Below, piece after piece: positions 24,881 through 36,600 of a DNA stretch of 64,000 nucleotides. A program made the position numbers and the translations under genes. Positions within the stretch are counted from its first letter, which is position 1. Every line of letters starts with the position of its first letter. Where the stretch lies: NCBI GenBank assembly GCA_032622095.1, contig CP136066.1, positions 109,021,319 through 109,085,318 on the forward strand. Direction: 5' to 3'. This stretch comes from Siphonodentalium dalli (Eukaryota; Mollusca; Scaphopoda; Gadilida; Siphonodentaliidae). The notes under the pieces were generated by a model. The model searched no databases. It worked only from the letters and a program-made list of their open reading frames with translations, and was not told where the DNA came from.

Positions 24881-25390
24881 AGGTACGGTTGGCCTTGACG
24901 GTGGGTATCCTGTGAAAATATTTCCACCCTTCGAAAACCGCCACAAAAATAAAGAACATCAAAATGTAGACAGACTTTGTCCATATACAAATAAGAAATA
25001 TCGCATAAACAGTATGTTATTGTCAAATGTTTGACCATTGTTATGTAAACAAGAGCATAAAAAGTAACTTTTCTGGTGTTTGTTTATATTATGATGGTAA
25101 ACATAAAGAGCGTTCTTTGTTGGTGAATTCCTGATATGGAACTAATAAAGAGCGTTTATGCCATTTGTGTGTGTGATTAGCCAGTTCAATAGTTGCATTA
25201 ATATTGTGCTGTCTTCTGTAACACAATCAGGCTCTTGCTTAGGTAAAATATTGTAGGTCTTTATGATAACATGCTGTTTACGTGATGGTCATGGTATATA
25301 TGAACGAAACTGTATGCGTTTTAATGTTTTTCTGTTTACGGTGATTAGAACAAATATCAATATTTTCGACAACTAAGGCCTCACATGCCT
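24881..25390. mobile_element. TTAA-4 element, copy 1
   Basis: Flanked by TTAA at 24877-24880 and 25391-25394. It starts AGGTACGGTTGGCC and matches the copy at 33939-34463 throughout, sharing ACAGTATGTTATTGTCAA, AATAAAGAGCGTTTAT and similar blocks. The terminal repeats are imperfect in this copy. Confidence 0.8.
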
Positions 25391-25458
25391 TTAATAGCAC
25401 TTTAAATGTGCAAATGATTTACGCTGTTTAAATAATTTGCACTTAAGTGCAAATGAAC

Positions 25459-25721
25459 AGGTCATGGTGAACCAACGATCGACCTTTATTAGACTAATCG
25501 CTATAGAATAGACCGATTGGTCATTCATCATATGCAGGCATTGGGGATAAGTCGAGTCACTCTGAACTGTTCTATAGTGGTAATTATATTACATCCAATA
25601 CTTAAAAAGAGATAATTCTAATTTCTGTTGAAAGACACGGAATAATTATTTACTGAATATATTCAATATAAAGATAGACTGATCAGTTTTATACAGATCA
25701 ACCAGTGGTTCACCGAGACCT
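25459..25721. mobile_element. AGGTC..GGTGAACC TIR element, copy 1
   Basis: Left end AGGTCATGGTGAACCAAC, right end GGTTCACCGAGACCT. The inside, with AGTCACTCTGAACTGTTC, matches the next copy. No target duplication resolved. Confidence 0.65.
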
Positions 25722-25773
25722 GCAGATGATTGTTGAGCTTCGGTACATTCAATGCGATTATTAATAAACATGC

Positions 25774-26099
25774 AGGTCTGGGTGAACCACCAATAGATCT
25801 TTATTTAGACTAATCGATCTAATATAGACTGGTCTTACACCACCTAGATGCATCTGAGATAAGGGGAGTCACACTAAACTGTTCCATGATATCGTTCAAC
25901 TTGGTAACTACTTAAAAACATTTGGATTTCTTTTGAGAGAATGAGAATATAAATAAACGTTTAAAAATCTTCAAACAAACACCATTTAAATATTCAAGAA
26001 TTGGAGTGAGCACCTCTCGGCTACTGACAGTACTGACTCGGCATGTCAGTGTCAGCCATGTTTTATTGGATTTCGATCAATTGGTGTTCACCCAGACCT
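25774..26099. mobile_element. AGGTC..GGTGAACC TIR element, copy 2
   Basis: Left end AGGTCTGGGTGAACCACC, right end TGTTCACCCAGACCT. It sits in the same orientation as copy 1, about 50 bp away. Confidence 0.65.
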
Positions 26100-26130
26100 G
26101 ATATTTAAATGTGAATTTGGGCTCCCTTTC

Positions 26131-26274
26131 CACAGGCCTTCTAAACAGTGATAATTGAGTGATATTTTGGATTTTGAAGTAATTAGACCACTTACCTTGT
26201 ATAGAAGCATATTAGTATTTGATGCATTAAATTTCTATTTATTAAGATCTCAGTCACTGTTTAGAAGGCCTGTG
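26131..26274. mobile_element. hAT-type MITE, 144 bp
   Basis: Perfect terminal repeat CACAGGCCTTCTAAACAGTG with its complement at the right end. It is flanked by an exact 8-bp duplication TCCCTTTC at 26123-26130 and 26275-26282. An 8-bp target duplication is the hallmark of the hAT superfamily. The crisp ends suggest a relatively young insertion. Confidence 0.9.
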
Positions 26275-26282
26275 TCCCTTTC

Positions 26283-26800
26283 CAATACAATTTAGTAAGA
26301 CACAAACTTACGCAACCTTCCAAGTCTGCATGGGGTTGACATCAGCCGATATACTGCAACGTATTCATCGATCAGTTCATGCCAATAATGGAAACTAGTT
26401 TGTGACTCGTCTTCCATTCCAGATCATTCCAAATTCAACCTGCTGTCAACTGTCTAGGATTACTTGAGTACCGGTACGATTAAACGGACACTGACCGTGG
26501 AATGTCGCATTTCCATATCACATAAGCGTTGCGAGTATAATTTCTGCAATATATGCTGTCTTTGTGGTGCGAATTTCTCACAACAAACGTCGTTAACTTG
26601 CGAAGTAACAATGCGGAAGTTCCAATTTTTGGGTTTTCCCAACCCGGATGTAAACAAATCAGACAGTGCTTAAAGTCACGCAGTCGGAGGACATCGCGTG
26701 GCGAGGGGACTGAACTCTGTTTTGCAACTTGCGATCGACGTACCACAGGTCATCTGAGTACTATCCCTTTAATGAACTTCTCTTTATTCTCATAGTATTA
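26283..26800. other. No supported gene
   Basis: Overlapping short frames on both strands at 26460-26795 lack domains. The stretch GAGGGGACTGAACTCTGTTT at about 26704 has a near copy at about 63593. The end GTACTATCCCTTTAA near 26770 resembles one end of a TTAA element, but no partner end was found. Confidence 0.4.
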
Positions 26801-26814
26801 TCCTCCATCTCCTG

Positions 26815-27374
26815 GCCAGCTCTCCCGGTGAGGAACAGGCCAACCAAATTTATGCCACATTTCCTCCATGTGTCACTATTTGTCACTCATCTGAACAACA
26901 GTGCAAAAATAATCAACTTGTCCATAACCTTAACCAATTCCTCAACCAAATCAAGCAGTATTCACACCATATTTCATTGATCACCTTAAATACTGGTATT
27001 CCCCACATTATTGAAAATTGCAAGACGATCGCGCAGGTCTCAGCATAAAGACATCAAGATAATCATATTGGCTACCAGATAAAGCATGACAACTAAAAAA
27101 AAATGACTATAATCATCATCTCACAACCCGACCCCCCCCCCCACCACATGCCCCCACCCCCACCCCCACCCCTTCTTGCCCATCTCTATACAATAATACA
27201 CACATTGTAAATACGCACCCGCACTATATACACCCAATATACGTACACATAACACTATCATTATACAAGCATAAGGGCCCTGCCCTTGCAAGTTAAACTT
27301 TTTGTGGGGTCCTGTTGATATATATATATTATAATTATATTGAATACGAAATAAATCTTATTGAATCTTGAATC
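26815..27374 (+). mobile_element. LINE 3' end fragment
   Basis: Decayed frames around 26830-26980 resemble the extreme C-terminus of CR1/L2-like elements (HFLHVSLF-type stretch, then ENCKTIAQ). They are followed by C-rich and A-rich untranslated sequence, GCAAGTTAAACTTTTTGTGG and a tail of AATAAATCTTATTGAATCTT type. The gradual decay and repeated TTGAAT tail suggest a retrotransposon end, but the clade is uncertain. Confidence 0.45.
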
Positions 27375-27920
27375 ATGATGTCATGCAGCGAACGAACACC
27401 ACTACATCCATGGGCGTCGGCGATCGGGCAAGTCGCTAGCTGTGTAGCGGAAGTGAGCCTGGCCACGGAAATGGACATAATATCATGCAGGGAATGCCCC
27501 GCTGCGTCAATGTGTGAACCGGCAAGTCGCTAGCTGTAACGGAAGTGAATATATTAACACATACGCTGCTGTCGAATTCGCTATGAATGTACGCAAAAAC
27601 GACGAAAATAACACCCATCGACCGCACCTCCACCGGGGGTCCGAGCGAGATGCGGCATGCACTATCGTAGAGAATAGACCTGTAAGTACCAAAGTTCCAA
27701 TCCCATGTCGATAGCTCGTTCGGAATCGGCACTATTAACCCCTAACTTGCGGCCGGTTCCACCAAATACGCAAAATCCAAAAAGGCACCGACCTCACCGA
27801 CCCTGGCTGCCTGACCACGGACATGAACATCGTATCATGCAGCGAATACCCCCTGCATCCAATGCGATCGGGCAAGTCGTTAGCTGTAGCGGATGTGAAT
27901 ATACCCATACGTCAAGGAAC
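27375..27920. repeat. Three diverged copies of a GC-richer unit
   Basis: Blocks at about 27378, 27485 and 27835 share ATCATGCAGCGAA, GGGCAAGTCGCTAGCTGTAG and CGGAAGTGAATATA. Short frames on both strands arise from them. GC content is above the local average. Confidence 0.6.
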
Positions 27921-28017
27921 TATATGAATGATTCTTTTCACAAACCAAGAGAGATTTGGGGTATTTTACTTTTAGCAATTTGGAGTTTTGATTTGTTTAT
28001 TATTCATTGAGTGTGTT

Positions 28018-28600
28018 TTAGCTCTCCTGAGCCAAAGTCTCTGGTGGAGCTATAGTCATCACACTTCGTCCGTCGTCCATCCATCCACCGGCTGTCTGTC
28101 TGTCAACATATTCTCCAGAACCGCAAGTCCGAATAGAGTCATATTTGGTGTGGGTGGTGAGTGGGGTTCAGATATGTTCAAATGAGGTCGCCAGGTCAAA
28201 TAGGGGTGGAGCCAGGGACATAATTCTTTCCCTCTATAGTAAGTCTTAGAACAGCTTGTGAAGAACAATCAGTCCAATTTAGCTTATATTTGGTATGGCG
28301 GGTCCTTTATAGCGACATAACTCTTTTCTCTCCATAGAACATTTTAAAACAGATTCTTCTCAAGAACCATTAGTTCTATTTAGTTCATATATAATATGGC
28401 GTGTCCTTGGATGACTGGGGTACATATTTGTTGGAATGGGGTCGACTGGACAAGAAACGGCATCATTAGGGGGACTGATTAATCTGACATTTATGTGTAG
28501 GGTCCATCATTCATGGATATGGAAATGTGTTTAAATGGAGTCAGTCGGTTAAAAAGGAGCATGTCATATTGGAAATTTCCAAAATATGTCAAAGCTTTAG
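28018..28600 (+). repeat. Dispersed repeat E (AGCTCTCCTGAGCC start)
   Basis: Opens TTAGCTCTCCTGAGCCAAAG, then GGTGGAGCTATAGTCATC and CGTCCGTCGTCCATCC. Diverged units with CAATTTAGCTTATATTTGGT and TTTAGTTCATATATAATATG follow. Repeats of this style are widespread in marine invertebrates such as molluscs (from memory). No gene. Confidence 0.65.
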
Positions 28601-29202
28601 GTTTCTGTTGTAAAATTCCAACCTAAGGGGGGTGTCTAAAAGGAATTTTACGAACTCACGATTTTGGACCGGTTTAGAATGGACGGGCTATGAGCTACGG
28701 AGACCCTCTAGCTGGTTATACGTGCTTCAGAGTGATTTGACAAGACAGTATTGACTATTGTAGTCTTAAGAGTCCCTGTCGTCTCAGGCTTTACAGTCAG
28801 GTGAGTGACTCCACAGTCGCTGACTGTCTTGTTTTGATAATACAAGTGTAGAAAACAATATCGTCATTCATTTCTTTGTAGGGAATGTTCAGGTTGCAGT
28901 TCAATAGTAATAAAATGACAAGGGCCATGTGCTGAATTTATTAACCGAAGATATCTCCATAGAACTGCCCCTTTAGGACAACGAAAATTAAATATCTGGT
29001 TTGGGTTACAAGCTGAAAAAATAGGGTCGGTAGGTAGACTTGTATTTTTTTAATTAATTTTTTTATTTTGACATTTTCTTATGACTTTCCATGTGCGTAT
29101 TTTACTCTGCAAGATTGACATAAATCTACTTTTGATTACTTATGTATAAATTTTAATATTACACAATACTTTTACTTAGAAATCAACCTGTTCTGAGATG
29201 CT
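28601..29202. other. No recognisable feature
   Basis: No supported coding frame, RNA gene or strong repeat. Confidence 0.45.
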
Positions 29203-29206
29203 TTAA

Positions 29207-29685
29207 AGGTACTCAATCCGTAAAGAGGGTCCCCATCTCAACAGATTCCAACAACAACAATCCGATCAGAGGGTCCTATATTACTATTTCTTTGGCTTTG
29301 GGGGTAAAAAATATTTGATTCTAGTCGAGGAACCCATCAAACAAAGCTCAGAGTTATTAGATATTGATTTTTGAAATTTGTTATGTTCTCGAGATGAGTA
29401 CTAATAACTGCCGTCAATTTCGTATCCTGCTCGAGATTTAACACCAAAACTCTATTCAAACAGACAAGGATGGATAACTCTAAAATCAAGTGGTAATAAA
29501 AACGCAATTTTGCCTGAGAGCTGGGCCAGAAAGTATTCCCGATAATGAAAAATAATAGATTTCTAAAATCGATATCTAACAAATCTGAGCTTTGATGGGT
29601 GACTTCCTCGACTCGAATCAAATATTTTTGACCCCCGAAGCCATTGAAATAGTAATTGAGAGGAGTTTTATCGGATTGAGTACCT
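29207..29685. mobile_element. TTAA-3 MITE, copy 2
   Basis: TTAA at 29203-29206 and 29686-29689. The ends are AGGTACTCAATCCG and CGGATTGAGTACCT. The inside matches 2541-2988 with extra inserted sequence. Confidence 0.85.
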
Positions 29686-29689
29686 TTAA

Positions 29690-30215
29690 TGTGTTTTTTT
29701 TTGTGTTTGGAGAAAAAATTAAATAGATTTTCTTGAAACCCATGAAAAACACTTTAGGGTATGGGGTTTAAAATAGGGTCGGTAGGGAAACCCAAACCAA
29801 TTTGTTTTTCTTTGACCTTACATGCATCCAGTAATCAAGTGCAGAATATCTGGGTTTATAAAGACATTACCTGACACGGAAACAAAACAAAACTGTTATT
29901 CATAAGGGTGTGAGTGAGATAAATATAAAACAAAAAGGCAATTATATTCAAGAATCCTTTATCAAACTCCTGACTGATGTATAGAAAGATCTACATGTTA
30001 TATCCACAGGTTGTTGCCAACACATTTCTCAAATTAGATGCATATTCCCTACTCTATGTACATAAAATAGGTTCTCTTGATAAATCTGTTATTTTGTCAA
30101 TATTCCATATTGTGAGACTTGGTCCCTTAACGTTGGCAATTGTTAATTATGTTCAAGGTTTAAATGGCCAATTGTCACCATATGAGCTGGTCTCTGAGAT
30201 AGTAACCTCCTTCGT
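29690..30215. other. No supported gene; possible 3' region of the AA15-like gene
   Basis: Lies just downstream of the last coding exon on the minus strand. The plus-strand frame 29977-30264 overlaps the exon antisense and shows no domain. Confidence 0.4.
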
Positions 30216-30686
30216 TCATGTTACCCTCATCGAATCTAGTACGAGACATGCTGGGCTGCATTGAGACATTGGGCATATACCATGCTTACAGTTCCGTCGA
30301 CACCAATCGTCACTGAATTGAAATCCTAACGATCGACAGAAAACGCCTTCCGGTACACCTGTTCGTGGGTTATGGAATTTAGACTCACTGCCACAGGAGC
30401 AATCACAAACTAATGGTTCACAGTTATCTTGACGACAGTTGTGCACACACCACTTTCCTATTCCTTGAATGAATTTGTAGTGGCTCTTGCCGGTGCAAGT
30501 AAATGTGTCATTTATTGGAGTGCAAGGGCCAGGTGGACTGGTTGGCGCAGCCTTCGTTGTAGGCGGAGCATAGCATAGCATGCCATTGAGGTACACTGGC
30601 TGCCCCCCTCGTGAAACACTTTGGGGCAACATAATCTGTATTCCGCCCTCCAATGTATTGACGTTCCCATTATCAGGGGCAATAAC
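30216..30686 (-). CDS. AA15-like gene, exon 4: linker and two WC..NC cysteine modules
   Basis: The acceptor TTTATATTTACAG precedes base 30686 in phase 0, continuing exon 3. The exon encodes a hydrophobic-polar segment (IQIMLPQSVS), a Pro/Thr linker, then two similar cysteine modules: KWCVHNCRQDNC..VCDC and DDWCRRNCKHGICPMSQC. Repeated WC..NC...CP...C modules follow the catalytic domain in AA15-like proteins of molluscs, as I recall them; they may bind glycans. The frame stops at 30216-30218. An alternative donor at 30225 (GAGG then GTAACA) could lead to a further, unseen exon. The exon has fifteen cysteines among 156 residues. Confidence 0.85.
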   Translation of the reverse strand, partial: VIAPDNGNVNTLEGGIQIMLPQSVSRGGQPVYLNGMLCYAPPTTKAAPTSPPGPCTPINDTFTCTGKSHYKFIQGIGKWCVHNCRQDNCEPLVCDCSCGSESKFHNPRTGVPEGVFCRSLGFQFSDDWCRRNCKHGICPMSQCSPACLVLDSMRVT

Positions 30687-33600
30687 CTGTAAATATAAAT
30701 AAAGTTGTTTTAGTAAATGTCAACCGCATATATTATTTAACTACTCTTAAGTGTAAGACGTCAGAGTTACTCAATTATAGGCTTCAGCTTAATTCAATTA
30801 GGCCAAGAGTTTACATTATTCGCAAGTGCAATGGAAAATATTTAAGTGTAAAGGAATTACACCAAAATGTAATAGTATTAATATTGTGTTTGAATGTAAT
30901 TCTTTTACACTTAAAGTGATGTGAAACACTGCGGTATGGTGACCAATCAGAAATGGAGAATAATCTTGTTCAAAGTAGTATTTTTTACAAACAGTATATC
31001 AAAATTCACAGCACACACAGTCATTCTTATATATAAATTAAATGCAGTGACTCTCGATGGCGAAACCGATTTCGTTAGTTTAGATGAGTCCCGAATCAAG
31101 TAGTATAGATATTTATAATTGAGCGTAGTTCTGACGATGTTTTCTATGGAGTTTTACGGCCGATTTGCTTCAAATTTTTGGCGAAGTTAGTAGAATGTTA
31201 TATTCCTTCAGTCGGCATAGCGCCTGAATACTAACTTATCAGTTTCACGCACCTGAACAAGTACATAATATGTCTTTAACATCAATGTTTGTCTTTTTCG
31301 TATATTTGGCTTTTCAGCTTGAACAAAGTTCCCGAGAATTTGAATTTCCATATCAGTGCAAATCCTAGCGAATTAACGCCAATAGAGAAAGCTTCAATGG
31401 ATTTTTTCACTTGGCGGCCATTTTGGTCTCCATCATCAGTCATACAAGCCAATCTTTGTATACTAATAGAGAATAACAATCTAGCCAATACGATCTATAT
31501 ACAACACGAGACATTCGTTGTTCAGTGTTCGTACTCGTTTCTCGATCACCAATATTAGACTTCGAATTTGTCGCCATATTGGACGTACGTTGATTTTCAA
31601 AAAGAGCGGATGGCATTTCGAACCTATGTCATTTAAACCGGAAGGCCAGCCCAAGACGGTCATCGCCTACCTGCCGCCCATTCGCCATTCAACCACAGAG
31701 CTAGGTTAGCACGAATATTGAACGCTTCTGAAGAGGACACATTGTCCAGCAACAGAGTCCAACATATCTCGCGTGCACATGACTCTCCACGAAGGCGCCT
31801 CTCTGGAACTTCCCTGTACAACTTCAAAACGTAAGTGTTCATCTTGGAGACTTTCAATTGATGCGGGAGTTTTTGGAACAATAGCTACAGTAATGCCCAA
31901 AGTAATTGACCACTTAACCACAGCATAATTATGGGTAATTTTTCAGGATTTAGTCGGAAATATGGCTTGTTGCCATTTATCGGAAAGCTCTCACCGAGAG
32001 CTTTCCGATGAATGGCAACAAGCCATATTTCCGAGAGCTTTCCGATGAATGGCAACAAGCCATATTTCCGACTAAATCCTGAAAAATTACCCATAATTCT
32101 GCTGTGGTTAAGTGGTCAATTATTTTGGGCATTACTCTAGGCCATTTGTTGAAGGAAGCGGGTTCAAGGACGTTGTATTCCAAGCCGATTTGTGTGCAAC
32201 AGGTGTTTGGGCGGCGAACATTACAATCGGGCCTGGTTCGTACATGAACATTTTGGGGATGCATTGGAAATGCTCCTGTTGTAAATATTAAAAATAGTGT
32301 CCCAGAAGAAGCCAAAATACCGGCGAATTTGGAGACAATTATAAATGCAACGCCAATGACCTTTAAATACTCTGGCTGTTTCTGATCGAGGTAAGCCAAT
32401 TTGTCAACTCGTAATGACAACGTCCGTGATAATGCAGGCAATTCTTCAAGGATTGACCATTTATAAACGGACAATATGTACCTAAAATGTTCGTTAATTA
32501 ATGGACAATCCGACCACACTTGGCACGCGAGCTTGGGATTGTCCACTAAATAAAATGACGACATGTATAGCTAAACCTGCATGTTAGCTTCATATTTAAT
32601 ATGAAGGGCAATAACTCTATAAAGAATGTTAATTTACTAAATAACGGCGATTTGTATGAGAAGAAGTGTTTTTGACGAAATAGCGGAGATATTTGAAGAA
32701 GAGTTTTTGTCGAAATAACGGAAATATTCGAAGAAGTGTTTTTAAAGAGCGTAAAATATGTAAACTTAAGTAGTCAGAGAAAATCGTATAATCTGTGTCG
32801 AGAGATCTGAAAGAAGAGTTCATCATTCCGTTTGGTAAAGATATACACAGTGATGACAATAAACTGTATATCACTTATCGGCAGGTGCACCTGCGCCACA
32901 TGATATCACGAACAGTTTGATAGGATTGCGGATCAACGGAAATGACAGGAAGATAAATGGTAGTTTCGTCACAACATCTGGGGAACCAATGTCGTTCTTC
33001 AATTACTATATCAGTATAGGACCATCAACGAGAAAGCTGAATGTGTATATATACTTGTATGGAAGAAATAAGACTTTCAAATGGCAGCATGCTGGCACCC
33101 GTTGCTGGTTAGACAGGGGTCTATATGCATGTGGCTGGATGCTGTTCTTATAGCTGCCAATCAAATGAACGAAAACAACAAGAGTTATACAGCAGCCGTC
33201 AGTAAGTCATCGTGGGGATTAATTTGAAAATATGCAATTCTGACTATTTTGCTCAATTGGAATTAAGATAAACTTTTTACGTTTGAATGGACGCTCATCT
33301 AAATATTTCATCAATTACATGGAAGATCAACTCCACTACTTTCAGACTACAGACTACATTCCGGTATCGAGCAGGTGACAAGTCTCCTGTGTCTCACTCT
33401 AGCGCGGGCGACGACGGTATAATGGCAGAGGTTACAATTACAACTTTAACGCACGACATCTTATAGTGCCATTAAAGATGCAAACTATGAATTAACGTTC
33501 CCAAATTACTATTTCTTTGGCTCAGCTATAGGGGTAAAAACATATTTGATTCGAGTCAAAGAACCCACCCATCGAAGCTCAGAGTGATCATATATCGATT

Positions 33601-36600
33601 TTTGAAATTTGCTATTTCCAGAGAGAGATATTTTTTGCGGCCTGGCGAATATTCGTCAAGCCGACGGTCTCGGACCAATTTCCGAATGAGATGCATAACT
33701 CCAAAACCAAGTGGCCTTGGGTGTTAGATATTTGACAATCCGGCAAAATTTCGTTGAACAAAATGTTGATATATAGATAACACGTTTTGGGCAATTTTAT
33801 ACTATAGTTGACTGTGGTTAGCATTATATTTGGGCAATTAAATCTGATAACCGAAGCGGCATTTCAAAAAATGTTTTTGTTGTTGTTGTTGGAATCTGGT
33901 GATATGGATACCATCGAATCGGATTGAGTACCTCTTAAGATACGGGCGGCGTTGGCGGTGGGTATGCTGTTAAAATATTGACCTCCGTCAAAAACCGCCA
34001 TAAACAGAAAGAATAGTAAAATATAGACAGACCTTGTTCTTATACCATCAGAAATATGGCATAAACAGTATGTTATTGTCAATTGTTTTCCCTTTGTTAT
34101 GTAAACAAAAGCAAAAAACGTTACGTTTCCTGGCTTTTGTTTAGATCCGGATATGGTAAACAGAAATTTAGGGCGTTATTTGTTACTGTTTTCCTGATAT
34201 GGAAATAATAAAGAGCGTTTATATCATTTGTGTGTGATTAACCAATAGAATTGCGCTGTGTTATGTAAACAGAAGCACAACTTCTGTAACACGAGCAGGC
34301 TGTTGTTGTTTACGTTCCCCATCGTACGTCTTGACGACAATATACTATTTACGCGCTGATTATGTTTGACATATGAACAAAACTATATATATTTTAATAT
34401 TCCTTCTGTTGATGGCGATTTGAACAAATATGAATATTTCTGCAACGAACACCACCCGTGCCTTTAACCCTTTGAACCCGAGCGGCCGGAAAACCGGCCG
34501 CTGCGTGAACCTCCAAATACCCCAGCGGCCGGTATATCGGCCGCTGGACCGGCCATATATCGACCGCCACGTGTTTGTTGTTTACATACATCGTCGCGGT
34601 CGTCCGCTTCTCCAATAATTATTACGCCACCATGTGGTGTTTCTAGTGTGGCGGTTTTTCATATTCAATGGTCGATCGATAATTCACTGGGTGATTGTAC
34701 ATTCGGCAAACCTCGTCAGATTCCGTCACCGTTTCGTATTGTGTCTATTTCGTACTATTAATAAATCGTACCGATAATTACGATAGTACGATTAAGATTG
34801 GCACATGTGTTTACGTCACCGGTGTAATTGTGGGGACATGCTTCTATTATGAAGGTTTGCTACCCCGAAGGTCCGCTATTCCGAAGGTTCTCTATTCCGA
34901 AGGTTTTTGTTATTTTTACGTTAATTCTATATTCTAAAGTATTGAGACTAATTTGAGAGGGTTCATTTTCACAAAGATTCTTTATATGGAGTGTGCGCTC
35001 ACATCCGAACTGATCCTGCGCGCACACCGATACAGATACAGGAGGAAATAACTTAACTTAGAACATTAAATGTGATTTTGTTTTGTTTTCGCTGGTTTTC
35101 TTGAGATTTAATGTCATTACGTGGGCCCATACCGTTGAATTCTTGGCATATACTATGAATGTTGTGGTATATATGGACCCTCCGCATTGGGACATGACAT
35201 AGGTTCAGTTGACTTAAGTGATGTTCTGTGTGGGCTCCAATTTGGAGTTCAATATTTTAAGGGCCAAGTTTAGAATGTTATGGGTCCATACCTTTGAACT
35301 CTGGGCATATAATATGAATATTGGGGGGCATGTCTCTATTCCGAAGGTTCACTATTCCGAAGGTCCACTATTCCGAAATTTCTCTGAATGTTCGCTATTC
35401 CGAAGGTTCACCAATCCGAAGGTTCGTTATTCCGAAGGTTCTGTGTTCCAAAGAGTTTTTTTTATTTTAAGGTTAATTCTATATTCTAAAGTAACGAGAG
35501 GGTTCATTATCACGAAGATTCTTTTTATGAAGGAAATACTGACTTAAAACATTAAATGTGATTTTGTTTTGTTTTCGAGGGTTTTCTTGAGTTTAATGCC
35601 ATTACGTATGACCTTATTTCTCATTACATATTCACGCCAAGCAGCCCACACAATTGCTATGTTACGATGCGATTTAATGTGATTATGTGTGACCTGATAT
35701 CTCAATAATCTGAGGCGAGAGTACGCCTGCTAAAGGCGAATTATAACAGTTGGGGTATAACGCTCAATGAATACTGGAGGCTATAACAAACTGCGCAGTA
35801 GAATATCGCTGAATGGACGAGTATGAGATGAGCCTAAATGCAATTGTGACTTTGTTTAAAGGCCCACTTAATTTTCGAGTCATTAATTTTTTATAGTATA
35901 TACGGTTTTAATAACAATTTATGCCATAAAATTTGAATAAAATACTATAATTCATCACCATTTGAAAGGCAGAATACTTCTATCTCCTAGTTTGAAACAC
36001 CTTCAAAATACCGCGTCGTATATCTAGCAATTAGCAACCAACATGTCCTCCTCGGCTTTCCATAGATTTCAACGTAATTTGATACTTATGGGTATTTGTA
36101 TCCGGGAAGTGTTTTGGACGGGTCAAATCGTGACCCCGACCTGACCTTGACCTTTAAAACTGTCAATGCAAGGTCAATTTGGGTAAAACGGACAAATTTC
36201 GGCGAAATTTGATACCTAGGGATACTTTGGTCCGAGGAGAGTTTTGAACGGGTCAAATCGTGACCTCGGCCTGACCTTGACCTTCAATATGGTCAATCAA
36301 AGGTCAACTCGGATAAAACGGATGGATTTCGACGAAATTTGATACCTATGGGTACTTTTGTCGGGGGAGTGTTTTGGACGGGTCAAATCATGACTCTGAC
36401 CTTACCTTGACCTTCAAAATTGTTCATTAAAGGTCAAGTTGGGTAAAACGGACGGATTTCGACGAAATTTGATACCTAGGGGTACTTTTCTACGGGTGGG
36501 GGTGTTTTGGACTGGACAAATCATGACCCTGACCTGACCTTGACTTTCGAAATAGTCAATTGAACGTCAAATCGCGCCTTTCACCGGAAATCAGATGGGA

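Noticed and set aside
31977-32564. 195-codon minus-strand frame with a hydrophobic segment
   Set aside because: It is antisense to a better-supported plus-strand ORF remnant, and its last third is encoded by the hairpin MITE.
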